Part shown: in pieces, positions 42,658 through 51,611 of the stretch | Position numbering within the stretch: the stretch's first letter is position 1 | How the letters are laid out: every line of letters starts with the position of its first letter | Assembly (NCBI GenBank): GCA_947492825.1 | Contig: CANLNT010000002.1 | Coordinates: forward strand, 504,501-568,500 | Reading direction: 5' to 3' | Length of the DNA stretch: 64,000 nucleotides | From: an uncultured Paracoccaceae bacterium | GTDB lineage: Bacteria; Pseudomonadota; Alphaproteobacteria; Rhodobacterales; Rhodobacteraceae | Notes under the pieces: generated by a model | Told to the model about the DNA's origin: nothing | Databases searched by the model: none | What the model saw: the letters and a program-made list of their open reading frames with translations, nothing else | Position numbers and translations under genes: made by a program

Positions 42658-44591
42658 ATCAGCGGGCCCGATCCGGTGCGGGGCGGGAATGTGGTGATGT
42701 CGCCGCGTTCCTGACTGGCAATGATGGTTTGGGTGAAGCTGTTCACGGCTGCGTATTCGGCCAGAAACCGGTCGAGAACGGCACCGAGAAGGATCACGCC
42801 TGAACCTTCGAAGGCGCTTTCGTCGAAGGTGATCCGCACTTCGATACCACGGGCGGCATGGAAGCTGCCGGAACGCAGGATCGAGCGCACAACGGGGCGG
42901 GTCTGCACCTCTTTAATGCCTTGCAGTTGCGCTTCTGTGATGCTGTCGGAGAGGTCCGCAAACAGCGAGAGCATTTCGCGCAGACCATCGGCGGCAGAGA
43001 TCGCGTCATTGCCATCAAGCGCGAATTGCGACAGCGACAAATAGCTGATCAGACGCCAATAGTTGTCGCCTGCAGTGTTGCGGTGGCCCGCGGTCTTTTC
43101 GACGTCTGTCAAAGCGGCGCGCGGCGCGGTCGGACCTGCGATGACAGCCAAAGAGACGCTGACATCGTCACACATGTGGAAGTCATCGCGGGATTGCGCG
43201 ATGGGCAGGTATTCCGGCAGGTGCCGGTTGGAACACAAGGTCCGCACTTGCAGCCGCTGCGCTTGACCCTGCGCCCCGGTTTCCGGCGGTTCATAGAGCG
43301 AGATGAACGTTTCTGTCCCGCGATAGCGCTGGGTCGCGCCGAACCGGCGTTCCTTGGCCGTAGGGCGGCGTTGCCGCGTGCGGGTGGTAAAATAAAGCGC
43401 TTGGCGCGGTTTTCCGATGCCTTGTGGCACCGAATAAAGTGGATGCACCGGAACCTTGGACGCCAGATCGGCGTAGTAGGCATTTACAGCGGTGACTTGA
43501 TAGATTTCGTAATGCGTCAGTGGGCTGCTGTCGGGGGTGACGACGTATTCGGTGCGCTTGCCGTCCATGCGGATCTGGCTTGCGGGTTCCTCGAAGAGGT
43601 TCACCGCAGGAGCCGCATTCAGCGAAAAGTCATCCGCCTCAATCCGCGCGGCAAGGCCTTGGTTGGCATGGCCGAATTCCAGTAAGAGTTGTACGTCAGA
43701 GCCGGTGATGTGGCGCAGCACCTGTTTCAAGCCAGTCAGGCGAAAGCCAAGAGTCTTGCGCGGAAAGACGAAAACCTCGCGCAGGCGAGCGAAGCCGTTG
43801 AACATGGACCCATTGCGCGGAAACAGGTGGTCTTTGTCGTCAAAGCCCACTTGTTCAATGGCGCGTGGGTCGAGGCGGACAAAGACCGGGTCGCCGTGTT
43901 TGTCGAGGTAGCGCAGTGAGGCGCGTTTGAGGTCACAGAAGATCTGTTCGTACAAGGCGACCGCATCAGGCATGTCGCCGGTCAGATAGATCGGCAGCGT
44001 GTCAGCAGCGATTTCGGAAAGCGGGCCGCCGTCCTGGTCGCTGCCCGCGCCAGCGGGGCGGTGGATGGTCAGATGCAGGCCGCCCTTGGTACCTTTTGCC
44101 ACCTCTGATTCGCCGGCGGCAAGGAATGGCGCGGGGCTGGCGTAGTAGGTGGCGTTGCTGACAGTAAGGGGCCAGATTGAGAGAGGCGCGCAAAGACGAT
44201 AGCGGCACGATACGCGCTGATCGGAATCCACAAAGCGTGCATCAAGGTAAGCGCCCGCATCAAAGTGCAGCCCGTCGATCAGGTCCTTGTTGTCGTAAGG
44301 CGGGTTGCCCTGCACCAGCATCACAGAGGGCGTAGGTGCCAACGCATCCGGGAAGACCTGATTAAGAAGCTCTGTCGAGAAGGTGCGAAATTCGTCCTGA
44401 ATTTTCAGCTGCACCCGCGCGGCCATAAAGGCGGTGCCTTCCAGCAATCCAGCCACAGCCGGATCAAGGTTTTCGCGCATCAAACCGCCCAAACGATCTG
44501 CGATGCCGGGATAGTCCTTGGCGAATTCTGCAGAGCGTTCGTAAAGCAGCGCCAACTCGCGGTTATAGGTGTCGCGGAATTCCTTTTTCAC
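42654..44591 (-). CDS. tssF: T6SS baseplate protein TssF
   Basis: The 645-residue protein has the TssF opening FRDTYNRELALLYERSAEFAKDYPGIADRLGG and the expected DPAVAGLLEGTAFMAARVQLKIQDEF segment. It is the main wedge protein that links the baseplate to the VgrG hub. Start and stop overlap the neighbouring tssE and tssG by 4 bp each. Nothing unusual is seen. Confidence 0.95.
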   Translation of the reverse strand: MKKEFRDTYNRELALLYERSAEFAKDYPGIADRLGGLMRENLDPAVAGLLEGTAFMAARVQLKIQDEFRTFSTELLNQVFPDALAPTPSVMLVQGNPPYDNKDLIDGLHFDAGAYLDARFVDSDQRVSCRYRLCAPLSIWPLTVSNATYYASPAPFLAAGESEVAKGTKGGLHLTIHRPAGAGSDQDGGPLSEIAADTLPIYLTGDMPDAVALYEQIFCDLKRASLRYLDKHGDPVFVRLDPRAIEQVGFDDKDHLFPRNGSMFNGFARLREVFVFPRKTLGFRLTGLKQVLRHITGSDVQLLLEFGHANQGLAARIEADDFSLNAAPAVNLFEEPASQIRMDGKRTEYVVTPDSSPLTHYEIYQVTAVNAYYADLASKVPVHPLYSVPQGIGKPRQALYFTTRTRQRRPTAKERRFGATQRYRGTETFISLYEPPETGAQGQAQRLQVRTLCSNRHLPEYLPIAQSRDDFHMCDDVSVSLAVIAGPTAPRAALTDVEKTAGHRNTAGDNYWRLISYLSLSQFALDGNDAISAADGLREMLSLFADLSDSITEAQLQGIKEVQTRPVVRSILRSGSFHAARGIEVRITFDESAFEGSGVILLGAVLDRFLAEYAAVNSFTQTIIASQERGDITTFPPRTGSGPLI

Positions 44592-45172
44592 GTTTGCACC
44601 CGCAGTTTGGTCATCTGGATCTTACCTGCGCCGTTGTCGACCTCGGCCACAAAATTGAGCGGGATATCAACCGGAGAGGCGGCCATTTCGGCGGAGATGT
44701 CAAAGGTCAGGCGCGCGCCTGCGACATCGTTTTCTTCTGATGCGGTGACTTCAAGTGTGTCGGCGATCAGGCGCGGTTCGAAGGCAAGCAAAGTCTTGCG
44801 GATCAGCGCGGCAATCTGGGCTGGGCCATCTACTGTGCCCGCCAACTGGCTGAGGTCGCCAAAGCCAAAGTTGGCGACGGATTTCTGAAGGTACGGGTGA
44901 TCGTCAAGCGGAACCGTGGCATCCAGATTGACCGTGTTCATCAGGCTGGCCATGTCGCGGTTGAGGTGCTGGCGCAACGTGTCTTCGTCGGTACCCGCAC
45001 GGCGTTCCTTGCTGCGCTGGGTCAGTTCGCGATTGCCTTCGACGAGGTTCCTTTCTTCTTTCGCGGCGTCACGGTTGGCGTGTGCTGCGCGAAAGACGTG
45101 CATCAAGGACAGCTGATGCCGGTCCCGAGGGGCCAGCGTCTTTTCCTGCGTTCTTGATGTGGTGGCGTTCAT
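44588..45172 (-). CDS. tssE: T6SS baseplate protein TssE (gp25-like)
   Basis: The 194-residue protein is the gp25-like wedge subunit. The C-terminal two thirds match the family (LRQHLNRDMASLMNTVNLD, FGFGDLSQLAG, IRKTLLAFEPRL, LTFDISAEM). The N-terminal 50 residues form a charged extension (RDAAKEERNLVEGNRELTQR) of unclear use. It follows hcp after 143 bp that contain strong hairpins, and its stop overlaps the tssF start. Confidence 0.92.
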   Translation of the reverse strand: MNATTSRTQEKTLAPRDRHQLSLMHVFRAAHANRDAAKEERNLVEGNRELTQRSKERRAGTDEDTLRQHLNRDMASLMNTVNLDATVPLDDHPYLQKSVANFGFGDLSQLAGTVDGPAQIAALIRKTLLAFEPRLIADTLEVTASEENDVAGARLTFDISAEMAASPVDIPLNFVAEVDNGAGKIQMTKLRVQT

Positions 45173-45250
45173 GTCCTGAGCCTTGTCAGTCGGGTGAGGC
45201 GCTGCGAACCGCGCGGCCCGCGACGGGGCAAGTCATGCCGTTCCGGGAAC

Positions 45251-45278
45251 GGACCGGCCCCCACACGAAGGCCGGTCC
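45251..45278 (-). terminator. Strong hairpin between hcp and tssE
   Basis: GGACCGGCC (45251-45259) and GGCCGGTCC (45270-45278) form a perfect 9-bp GC stem with a 10-bp loop, 37 bp after the hcp stop. A second dyad, CCGTTCC/GGAACGG, lies just beyond it (about 45238-45252). The pair probably terminates most hcp transcripts or protects their 3' end, giving more Hcp than baseplate proteins. Confidence 0.65.
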
Positions 45279-45315
45279 AGTATTTGTATCAGCGGGTCCG
45301 TCTGGACCCAGCCAA

Positions 45316-45798
45316 TTACATCGCTTCGTTCTTGGCGATGTCCCACTTGACGTCAGGCTTGTCGCCTTCGGCACCAGTGTCGGTCTGTTCGATGTACTTA
45401 TAGTCCACCTGGCTGAAGTTCAGCGTGACGTTCTCTGTCAGACGATCCTCGCCACCGGAACCACCGGTCGAAACCGAAGACACGATGATGTCGTTGATTT
45501 TGATTGTCATGTACTCCAGCGGCTTGTCGCCGGCTTTGCGCACAACAAGGGTTGCTTCAGTGATGTGACGACCGGTCATACAGGCCTTCATCAGTTCGGG
45601 GGACGATTTGTCCACGTACTTGGTGAAGCTGATGTCCTGAACGTTGACTTTGCCCGAGCCACCGCCGCCGCCCATGTGGGTGGTTGCGGACTGGGACATG
45701 CCCCAGCTCCATGCAAGAACGTCGATCTCATTGGTATGAGAGCCGTCTTTCGATTCACCGTCGATGCCTTCGATTTTGAAGAACATATCAACTGCCAT
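45316..45798 (-). CDS. hcp: T6SS inner-tube protein Hcp (TssD)
   Basis: The 160-residue protein forms the stacked hexameric rings of the T6SS tube. It has the family opening MAVDMFFKIEGIDGESKD, the WSWGMSQSA segment, the VQDISFTKYVDKSSPELM core and the NFSQVDYKY end. A strong AAGGAGA ribosome binding site precedes the start. The tssC gene is upstream with a 70-bp gap, and strong hairpins lie downstream. Confidence 0.97.
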   Translation of the reverse strand: MAVDMFFKIEGIDGESKDGSHTNEIDVLAWSWGMSQSATTHMGGGGGSGKVNVQDISFTKYVDKSSPELMKACMTGRHITEATLVVRKAGDKPLEYMTIKINDIIVSSVSTGGSGGEDRLTENVTLNFSQVDYKYIEQTDTGAEGDKPDVKWDIAKNEAM

Positions 45799-45868
45799 GG
45801 GGTAGTCTCCTTTTTGGAAATGCCGGTCTTTCTATGTATTGCCCGACAGGGGGGGTTAAAATGAGGGG

Positions 45869-47362
45869 TTAGCCACCAGATGGTAGCTTGGATACAAGGC
45901 TCATCCCGATATCCATTCCTTCCATCTGGAAGTGCGGTTTGAGGAAAAATTTGCCCATGTAGTAGCCGGGGTTTTCTTCGTCCTCAATGACTTGGACCGT
46001 GGCGGCTGCCAGCGGCTTGCGGGCCTTTTCCTTTTCGCTTGCGGTCGAAGGGTTGGCCGTGACGTAGTTGTTGATCCAGCTTTGCAGATCGTTCTGGATC
46101 TGTGTGCGGTCAGGTGTGCCGCCCACTTTGTCGCGGACCATACACTTCAGGTAATGGCTGAAGCGGGACACCGCGAAGATGTAAGGCAAACGCGAGGACA
46201 TGTTGTCGGATGCGGTCGCCTCTGCATCGGTGAACTTCTTTGGTTTATAGAGCGACTGACCACCGATAAAGGCCGCCTTGTCGGTGTGCTTGCGGTGGAC
46301 AAGGCCAATAAGGCCCGCCTTTGAAAGCTCACCCTCGCGACGGTCGGTGATGGACACCTCTGTCGGGATTTTCATGTCTTTGGCACCGTCGCCGGTGTCA
46401 AAGGTGTGGGTCGGCAGGTTCATCACCTCGCCGCCTGACTGCACACCGCGGATGCGGACGGTCCAGCCGTGTTCCTTGTGCGCGCGGTTGACGTTCACGG
46501 CCATGGCGTGGGCTGCGTTCATCCAGGCGTACTGCTTGCCGTCGTGGCCATCTGTCTCTTCCTCGAAGTTGAATTCTTCAACAACGGAGGTGGAGTTCTG
46601 GCTGTAGGGTTCGCGCGACAGCACCCGCGGCAAGGTCATGCCGATATAACGCGAGTTTTCGCTTTCGCGCAGAGAGTTCCAGCCCGCGTAATCGGGGGTG
46701 TCGAAAATCTCGTTCAGGTCCTGCGGGTTCGGCATTTCGTTCCAGCTGTCCATGCCCAGAAGTTCCGGCGCGGCAGAGGTCAGGAATGGTGCATGAGCAA
46801 CAGCAGCAATCTTGCCCATGTCGCGCAGCAGGTTCACGTCGCCAGAGGAATGGTCGAAGTAGAAGTCGCCGACGATAGCGCCGTACGGCTTGCCACCCAG
46901 CGTATCGAATTCCTGGCTGTAGATTTTGGTGAACAGTGGGGACTTGTCCCACTTGGCACCGGGGTAGCGGCGCATCTCTGACTTGAGCTCGTCCTTGCCG
47001 ACGTTCATGACCTTCACGCGCAGGCTGCTGTCGGTTTCAGAGTTGTTGACCGTATAGGCCAGACCGCGCCAGCTGGCTTCCAGTTTCTGGAATTCGTCAG
47101 CGTGGATGATCTGGTTCACCTGATCGGTCAGCTTTTTGTCGATCTTGGCAAGCATCGCCTGGATCGTGTCGATGATGTCTTCCTGAACGAGTGTGTCATC
47201 GCTCAGCGCTTCTTTGACAAGCGTGGTTACTGCGCTGTCGACTTCTTTCGAAGCCTCTTCGGTGCGCGGCTTGATCGTTTTCTGCAGGATGTCGGAAAAC
47301 TCGTCGAGTTCGCTCAGGCCGCCTTCGACCTGTCCTTCCTGTTGTGTGCCGTCGTTTGCCAT
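45869..47362 (-). CDS. tssC: T6SS sheath large subunit TssC (VipB)
   Basis: The 497-residue protein pairs with TssB to form the contractile sheath. Family segments are clear: LEASWRGLAYTVNNSE, YPGAKWDKSPLFTKIYSQEFDTLGG, GAIVGDFYFDH, SSRLPYIFAVSRFSHYLKCMVRDK and the C-terminal FFLKPHFQMEGMDIGMSLVSKLP. Length is normal and only one copy is present. It is 66 bp downstream of tssB. Confidence 0.97.
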   Translation of the reverse strand: MANDGTQQEGQVEGGLSELDEFSDILQKTIKPRTEEASKEVDSAVTTLVKEALSDDTLVQEDIIDTIQAMLAKIDKKLTDQVNQIIHADEFQKLEASWRGLAYTVNNSETDSSLRVKVMNVGKDELKSEMRRYPGAKWDKSPLFTKIYSQEFDTLGGKPYGAIVGDFYFDHSSGDVNLLRDMGKIAAVAHAPFLTSAAPELLGMDSWNEMPNPQDLNEIFDTPDYAGWNSLRESENSRYIGMTLPRVLSREPYSQNSTSVVEEFNFEEETDGHDGKQYAWMNAAHAMAVNVNRAHKEHGWTVRIRGVQSGGEVMNLPTHTFDTGDGAKDMKIPTEVSITDRREGELSKAGLIGLVHRKHTDKAAFIGGQSLYKPKKFTDAEATASDNMSSRLPYIFAVSRFSHYLKCMVRDKVGGTPDRTQIQNDLQSWINNYVTANPSTASEKEKARKPLAAATVQVIEDEENPGYYMGKFFLKPHFQMEGMDIGMSLVSKLPSGG

Positions 47363-47428
47363 CGTGTGATGTCCCCTGTTCGTATTCTGGATAGCACGCC
47401 AAACCCAGTGTCGGGCGCGCTACGTATT

Positions 47429-47965
47429 TTATGCGTTGTCTTCGCCTTCGGCGTCGTCGTCATCGTCGGACCCGGCACGTTCGGCTAGTGCTGCCATCAG
47501 TTCCGGATCGTCGAGCAGGGCGCGGATGTGATCCTGGGCCTTGGACTTGCCGTTCATGTAGCGGGCGAGGTTGGCGAGTTGTTCGCGCGCCTCAAGCAGT
47601 TTGTTCAGCGCGGGCACCTGACGGGCAACCTGGGCCGGGCCAAAATCGTCCATCGATTTGAATTCAAGGTTCACGCCCAGACGGTCGGTGCTGTCGGGGT
47701 CCAGCTTGTTTTCAACATTGAAGGACAGGCCGGGGTTCACCGAGGCGACATAAGCGTCCAGCGTGGAATTGGTGACGTCGGTAAAGTCGCGATCACCAAT
47801 TGCTTCTTTCTCGACCGGAGAAGCGTTGCCCGAAAGATCGGCCATAACGCCCATGACAAACGGCAGCTCAACGACCTTCTCTGCGTCATAGGGGTCGGCG
47901 TAAGAAATGTTTACGCGGGGCGGACGGTTGCGCTTGATAAATCCTGTTGCGGAATCTGAAGCCAT
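47429..47965 (-). CDS. tssB: T6SS sheath small subunit TssB (VipA)
   Basis: The 178-residue protein is the sheath partner of TssC. It has the signature RNRPPRVNISYADPYDAEKVVELPFVMGVMADLSG, then NLEFKSMDDFGPAQVARQVP and LNKLLEAREQLANL. The C-terminal tail is acidic (GSDDDDDAEGED). A GGGAGA ribosome binding site precedes the ATG. It follows tssA by 92 bp and leads into tssC. Confidence 0.97.
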   Translation of the reverse strand: MASDSATGFIKRNRPPRVNISYADPYDAEKVVELPFVMGVMADLSGNASPVEKEAIGDRDFTDVTNSTLDAYVASVNPGLSFNVENKLDPDSTDRLGVNLEFKSMDDFGPAQVARQVPALNKLLEAREQLANLARYMNGKSKAQDHIRALLDDPELMAALAERAGSDDDDDAEGEDNA

Positions 47966-48057
47966 TATTTTTCTCCCAATATTTGAAGCAGATGAAACTG
48001 CGAATGGTGGTGTGAGTCAACGGTTGTGACTGCGGCAGCGGAAACGATTCTGGTTGT

Positions 48058-49431
48058 TTATTCGCTTTGTGTCTCAGCCGGGGGTGGTATGAGTTCTGCA
48101 ACGATCGCGGCGAAGTCCTTTTCGAGATACGACCGCGCGCGGAAGAGCAAAACTGGTATAGGGCTGGCCGGTTCGCGTGCCCGAAAGAATTCTTCGAGCG
48201 CGGACAGGTGGCCTGCCACATCGGCCCGGTTGCCAACAATGGGGTCTTCACCGGGGTCTTCATTTTCGACGGCACCCGCCAGCGAGGCAGATTCGCCCGC
48301 CAGCATCTTGAGCCGGTTCATGTCCATTTTGAACCCGGTCGCGGGGCCAAAGTCGATCATCACGCGGGGTGCGTCGGCGGGCAAGAGGGTTTCAATCGCT
48401 TCGATCAGCGGCTTGCCAACCAACAGCCGGGCCTGCGTGATCAGCAAGAGCGCCGGTGCGGCGGGTTCGTGGGTTGCAAAATAGGCCTCAACCGCGCTGA
48501 GGGTGCGCAGGGCAGCGGACCGCGAGGGGATTGCGGTGACAACTGTGGGGGCCGCGACTGGAGCAGCTGCCACCGGTGTCGGGCCGTCACCGCCGTCTGC
48601 TGCTGTGCCGCCGTCATCTTCGGCCGGGTCGTCGGAAGCTGCGCTTTCGGTTGCGGCGGCTTCTTCCGCTGACCACGGGGTCAGATCGGGGCGCGCGTTT
48701 GCGATCATCGCCTGAATGTCGGCGATGGTGGTCATTGTTGGGTCGACTGCGGGGTTAAAGGGCGGGTCGTTCAGCAGTCCCGCCTCTTTGATGCGGGCCA
48801 ATGCGCCAGCTGCGCGGCTGAGCAAGGCATGGGCGGCGTCAACGGCTTTGGCATTGCCCGGAGAGGCCAGTTCAGCGGACAGTTTACCCGGATCAAGGCC
48901 TAACTCGCCTTGACGCGGTTCGGATTTGCCAAGCGCCACCTGCATCCGGCGATAGCTCACCTCGCCCGGTCCGGCGAGTTCGGTGTATTGCAACGGAATG
49001 CCGACCACGACGGAATTACCAAGCTCGTCCAGTGCGCCGCGCTTGTCAGACAAATCCTTGGGGTTCACGTCAGCGGGGAAGGCCGCAAGTACATCGGCGG
49101 TGCCTTCAAGCGCGTCGACAAAGCCGGTCAGGTCACCGGCCAGAATGCAAAGGCGCGCCTGCAACGACAAAAGCCGCAGGTCGCGGCTACGTTTCAGCAG
49201 CCCTTCGATCTTTGGGTTATGATCCTTGAGGCTGATCGACTTTTTGTCGAACAAGGCGCCGGGCGCGAATTCGTCTTTGTCGCTTTTGATGCCGGGGGTG
49301 AAGTACCGCTCTGGCATAAGCGCTTCGGCTTCGTAGTAATAATCAAGAAAACCTGCGTCATCCGCCGCTTCGAGGTCTGGGCCCGCGGGTTCGTCGTCAG
49401 AAATAGGTTCGTTGAGCCAATCAAGCGTCAT
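48058..49431 (-). CDS. tssA: T6SS assembly protein TssA
   Basis: The 457-residue protein begins with the ImpA N-terminal domain (DWLNEPISDDEPAGPDLEAADD, then RDLRLLSLQARLCILAGDLTGFVDALEG). TssA primes baseplate and sheath assembly. After a low-complexity Ala/Asp/Gly linker (about 260-310) it has a C-terminal helical part with LSALEEFFRAREPASPIPVLLFRARSYLEKDFAAIV, the ImpA-type C-terminal end. A 17-bp palindrome lies about 100 bp upstream of its start. Confidence 0.92.
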   Translation of the reverse strand: MTLDWLNEPISDDEPAGPDLEAADDAGFLDYYYEAEALMPERYFTPGIKSDKDEFAPGALFDKKSISLKDHNPKIEGLLKRSRDLRLLSLQARLCILAGDLTGFVDALEGTADVLAAFPADVNPKDLSDKRGALDELGNSVVVGIPLQYTELAGPGEVSYRRMQVALGKSEPRQGELGLDPGKLSAELASPGNAKAVDAAHALLSRAAGALARIKEAGLLNDPPFNPAVDPTMTTIADIQAMIANARPDLTPWSAEEAAATESAASDDPAEDDGGTAADGGDGPTPVAAAPVAAPTVVTAIPSRSAALRTLSAVEAYFATHEPAAPALLLITQARLLVGKPLIEAIETLLPADAPRVMIDFGPATGFKMDMNRLKMLAGESASLAGAVENEDPGEDPIVGNRADVAGHLSALEEFFRAREPASPIPVLLFRARSYLEKDFAAIVAELIPPPAETQSE

Positions 49432-49530
49432 AGTCGTGTCACCTGCCCCGTCAGGTTAGCCATTCTGGCCTGCACAGTTACCATCTTACCCTGCGGTCAA
49501 CCGACGCGCGGGTCAAGCAAGGGATTCCTT

Positions 49531-49547
49531 ACTCTTGTGACAAGAGT
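49531..49547. promoter_or_regulatory. 17-bp palindrome between fha and tssA
   Basis: ACTCTTGT and ACAAGAGT form perfect 8-bp arms around a single central G, 100 bp before the tssA start and 26 bp after the fha stop. The tight spacing suggests a dimeric regulator site rather than a terminator. No convincing promoter hexamers were assigned. Confidence 0.45.
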
Positions 49548-49572
49548 GTGGCGATGGTGTTGATATTGCACG

Positions 49573-50814
49573 CTATCTTTTGGCCGATTGCACGGCGGTG
49601 CGGTAGCTTTCGGCGAAATGTTCAAGGAAAGCACCCAACATTCCGTTTTCATGCGCGCCCACTTTTTCGTCCCAGCGTTCGACAAATGTGTCCCAAGCCT
49701 TGCGCTTTCCGCCCCCGGACAAGAGCCCGCCACCGCCTGCCGAATCCTCAATCGCTTCGGGAGAAAGGTCGGACAGAAGCTGAATCAAGGCAGGCTGGAT
49801 TGCGGCAAAGACGGCCATTTGATGCGTGCGGACATCGCGTAGGGCGGCGTCCATGCCGGTGCCGCCTTCCATAAAGCCGGGGCGCGATTGCAGGAACATC
49901 ACCTCGAGCGCCTGAGCGGCGTCAGGCAGGAATTTCAGCGGGTTGTTTTCGGTGTTGCCCATCATGGTGCGTTCGCCACCACGGGTGAATTTCTTGGCCG
50001 ATGCCCGGTCTTGCAGCATCGCCATCAGTTCCTGACTGGCGACACGCATGGTGCGGCCAAGTTCGCGGGCCAGGGCTTCGGCATCGGCGTTGCCGTAGCT
50101 GCCCGCGGGCAGGCCTGCACCTTCACAGAAAGCCGCCAGCACGTTGCCTGCGGCGGCTTGCGCCTGTCCCGGGGGCGGAGCGGCTTGCGGCACCATTGGC
50201 TGAACCGGTGGCACACCTGCGGCGGGCGGTGCATCGCCAAAGGGAGAGGCCGACCCCTGATGCGCAGGCTGTGGCGCAGGTGCGGGTGCCGGTGGTGTGG
50301 CAGGCGCATGGGGATTGACGATGAAATCCTGCGAGAAGTCCGCAAAGGGATCGCGGTTCGGTGTCGGATTAGGGTTTATTGGCGTGGCTGGCGCACCCAT
50401 CGACCACGGATCATTGTCATCAGCCGGGGCCGCCGCCGGTGGGGGTGCGGCAGCAGGGGCCGCAGCGGTTGGCGTGAACCCGGTCGGCTTCGGGGCCGCG
50501 CCTTCGACGGAGGCGACAATGTAATAGTGACCCACCTGAAAGCGATCACCCGATTGCAACCTATGCGCGCCTTCGATCCGGTGCCGCTGACCATCCAAGA
50601 AGACGCCATTGGTCGAGGTATCCACAAGGAAATAGGCGTTATCGCGGTATTCCACGCTGAAATGGTGGCTTGAGATATGGCGTTCAGGATCCGGCAGGGT
50701 CCAATCCATCGAGGTGGAGCGGCCTATTTGCAGCCCCTTGCCGGTGACGGTCACAAAGGTCGGACCACCGTCCTGCAACACGTCATAATTGTCGATTTTC
50801 AGCGTTAGCGTCAT
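49573..50814 (-). CDS. fha: T6SS-associated FHA-domain protein Fha (TagH)
   Basis: The 413-residue protein has an N-terminal FHA domain (GRS near residue 32, RHISSHHFSVEY, DTSTNGVFLDG) that binds phosphothreonine, a Pro/Ala-rich linker (about 115-235), and the TagH-specific C-terminal domain with FTRGGERTMMGN, NNPLKF and FLEHFAESYR. In the threonine-phosphorylation pathway PpkA modifies Fha or TssL, Fha binds the phosphothreonine, and assembly starts; PppA and TagF oppose it. All these partners are encoded in this window. The start ATG at 50814 is clear. Confidence 0.94.
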   Translation of the reverse strand: MTLTLKIDNYDVLQDGGPTFVTVTGKGLQIGRSTSMDWTLPDPERHISSHHFSVEYRDNAYFLVDTSTNGVFLDGQRHRIEGAHRLQSGDRFQVGHYYIVASVEGAAPKPTGFTPTAAAPAAAPPPAAAPADDNDPWSMGAPATPINPNPTPNRDPFADFSQDFIVNPHAPATPPAPAPAPQPAHQGSASPFGDAPPAAGVPPVQPMVPQAAPPPGQAQAAAGNVLAAFCEGAGLPAGSYGNADAEALARELGRTMRVASQELMAMLQDRASAKKFTRGGERTMMGNTENNPLKFLPDAAQALEVMFLQSRPGFMEGGTGMDAALRDVRTHQMAVFAAIQPALIQLLSDLSPEAIEDSAGGGGLLSGGGKRKAWDTFVERWDEKVGAHENGMLGAFLEHFAESYRTAVQSAKR

Positions 50815-50848
50815 GGAAGTCCGGGCGATTCAGGTGTGTGTTGACGGT

Positions 50849-51454
50849 TCAATACACTTTGAAGAGCGATTGTGCCACGTCCATAAACCGCGTCAAATAG
50901 ATCGTGCGACGGCTGATGTTGGCCTGCGCAAGGCAGGACAAAACCGCAGTGTTGATCGCGCGGGGGCATCGGTGCAATGGTACGGATGCCGGGTCATTGG
51001 GCGCAATCGAGCCACCGGACCAGCCCACCGCCAATGCAAGATGAACACCGGGACACTTTTCGGTGGCCCAAAGCGCCTCTCGCATCAGGGTGTGGCGGTT
51101 TTCCATCGTTGGCTGCCCGATCCATTGAGCGATGCCATCCATCATCTCGCGGTCGAGCGGGGTCAGCACCTCTGGGATCGAACGAAGGCATTCATAGCCC
51201 CACCAGATCGCCAATTTTGGCACAAACGCAAAGGCGGTAAAGGTAATCGCCTCTTCGGGGGTGTTGGAGCGGCGCAGGCGAAACAGCACATCTTGCGCGT
51301 CTTCGTTTGGGCGCGGGCGGTCGCGGGTCAGTTCGGCCAGTTGCGGGATGGCAGCAAAGAGGTCAGCCAGCGTTTCATAGCGCATCGTCACGGCAGGGGG
51401 CCGGGTCTTTTCGACTTCGTCGCCGGAGCGTCCGACGGGGCCGTTTGCTGGCAT
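50849..51454 (-). CDS. DUF6931-like T6SS-associated protein
   Basis: The 201-residue protein (ATG 51454; a longer frame exists upstream to a TTG at 51511) has no signal peptide or membrane segment. It shows RYETLADLFAAIPQLAEL, then EEAITFTAFAFVPKLAIWWGYECLR and a His/Cys-bearing C-terminal half (LHRCPRAINTAVLSCLAQ). I recognise it as resembling DUF6931, a cytoplasmic family encoded beside fha in T6SS loci and without an assigned role. It is the first gene of the minus-strand T6SS operon, 34 bp upstream of fha, and divergent from the rhomboid gene. Confidence 0.7.
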   Translation of the reverse strand: MPANGPVGRSGDEVEKTRPPAVTMRYETLADLFAAIPQLAELTRDRPRPNEDAQDVLFRLRRSNTPEEAITFTAFAFVPKLAIWWGYECLRSIPEVLTPLDREMMDGIAQWIGQPTMENRHTLMREALWATEKCPGVHLALAVGWSGGSIAPNDPASVPLHRCPRAINTAVLSCLAQANISRRTIYLTRFMDVAQSLFKVY

Positions 51455-51611
51455 GGTATGCGTGTCCAAAGCGCGGGCCTTAAATGCTGTGCGTGACAAT
51501 ATCACCCCCAAGTGTTCCGGTTTCAGGGCGAACCGTCAAGCGCGCATTCGCTTGGCACGGCCGCCGCTTGCCCCTAATCTTGGCGCAGTTCATTTGTTCA
51601 AGGCGACCGCG
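51455..51611. promoter_or_regulatory. Divergent region between the T6SS operon and the rhomboid gene
   Basis: This 157-bp gap should contain the promoter of the minus-strand T6SS operon and possibly that of the rhomboid gene. No reliable hexamers or dyads were found. It also marks the right boundary of the T6SS island. Confidence 0.35.
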
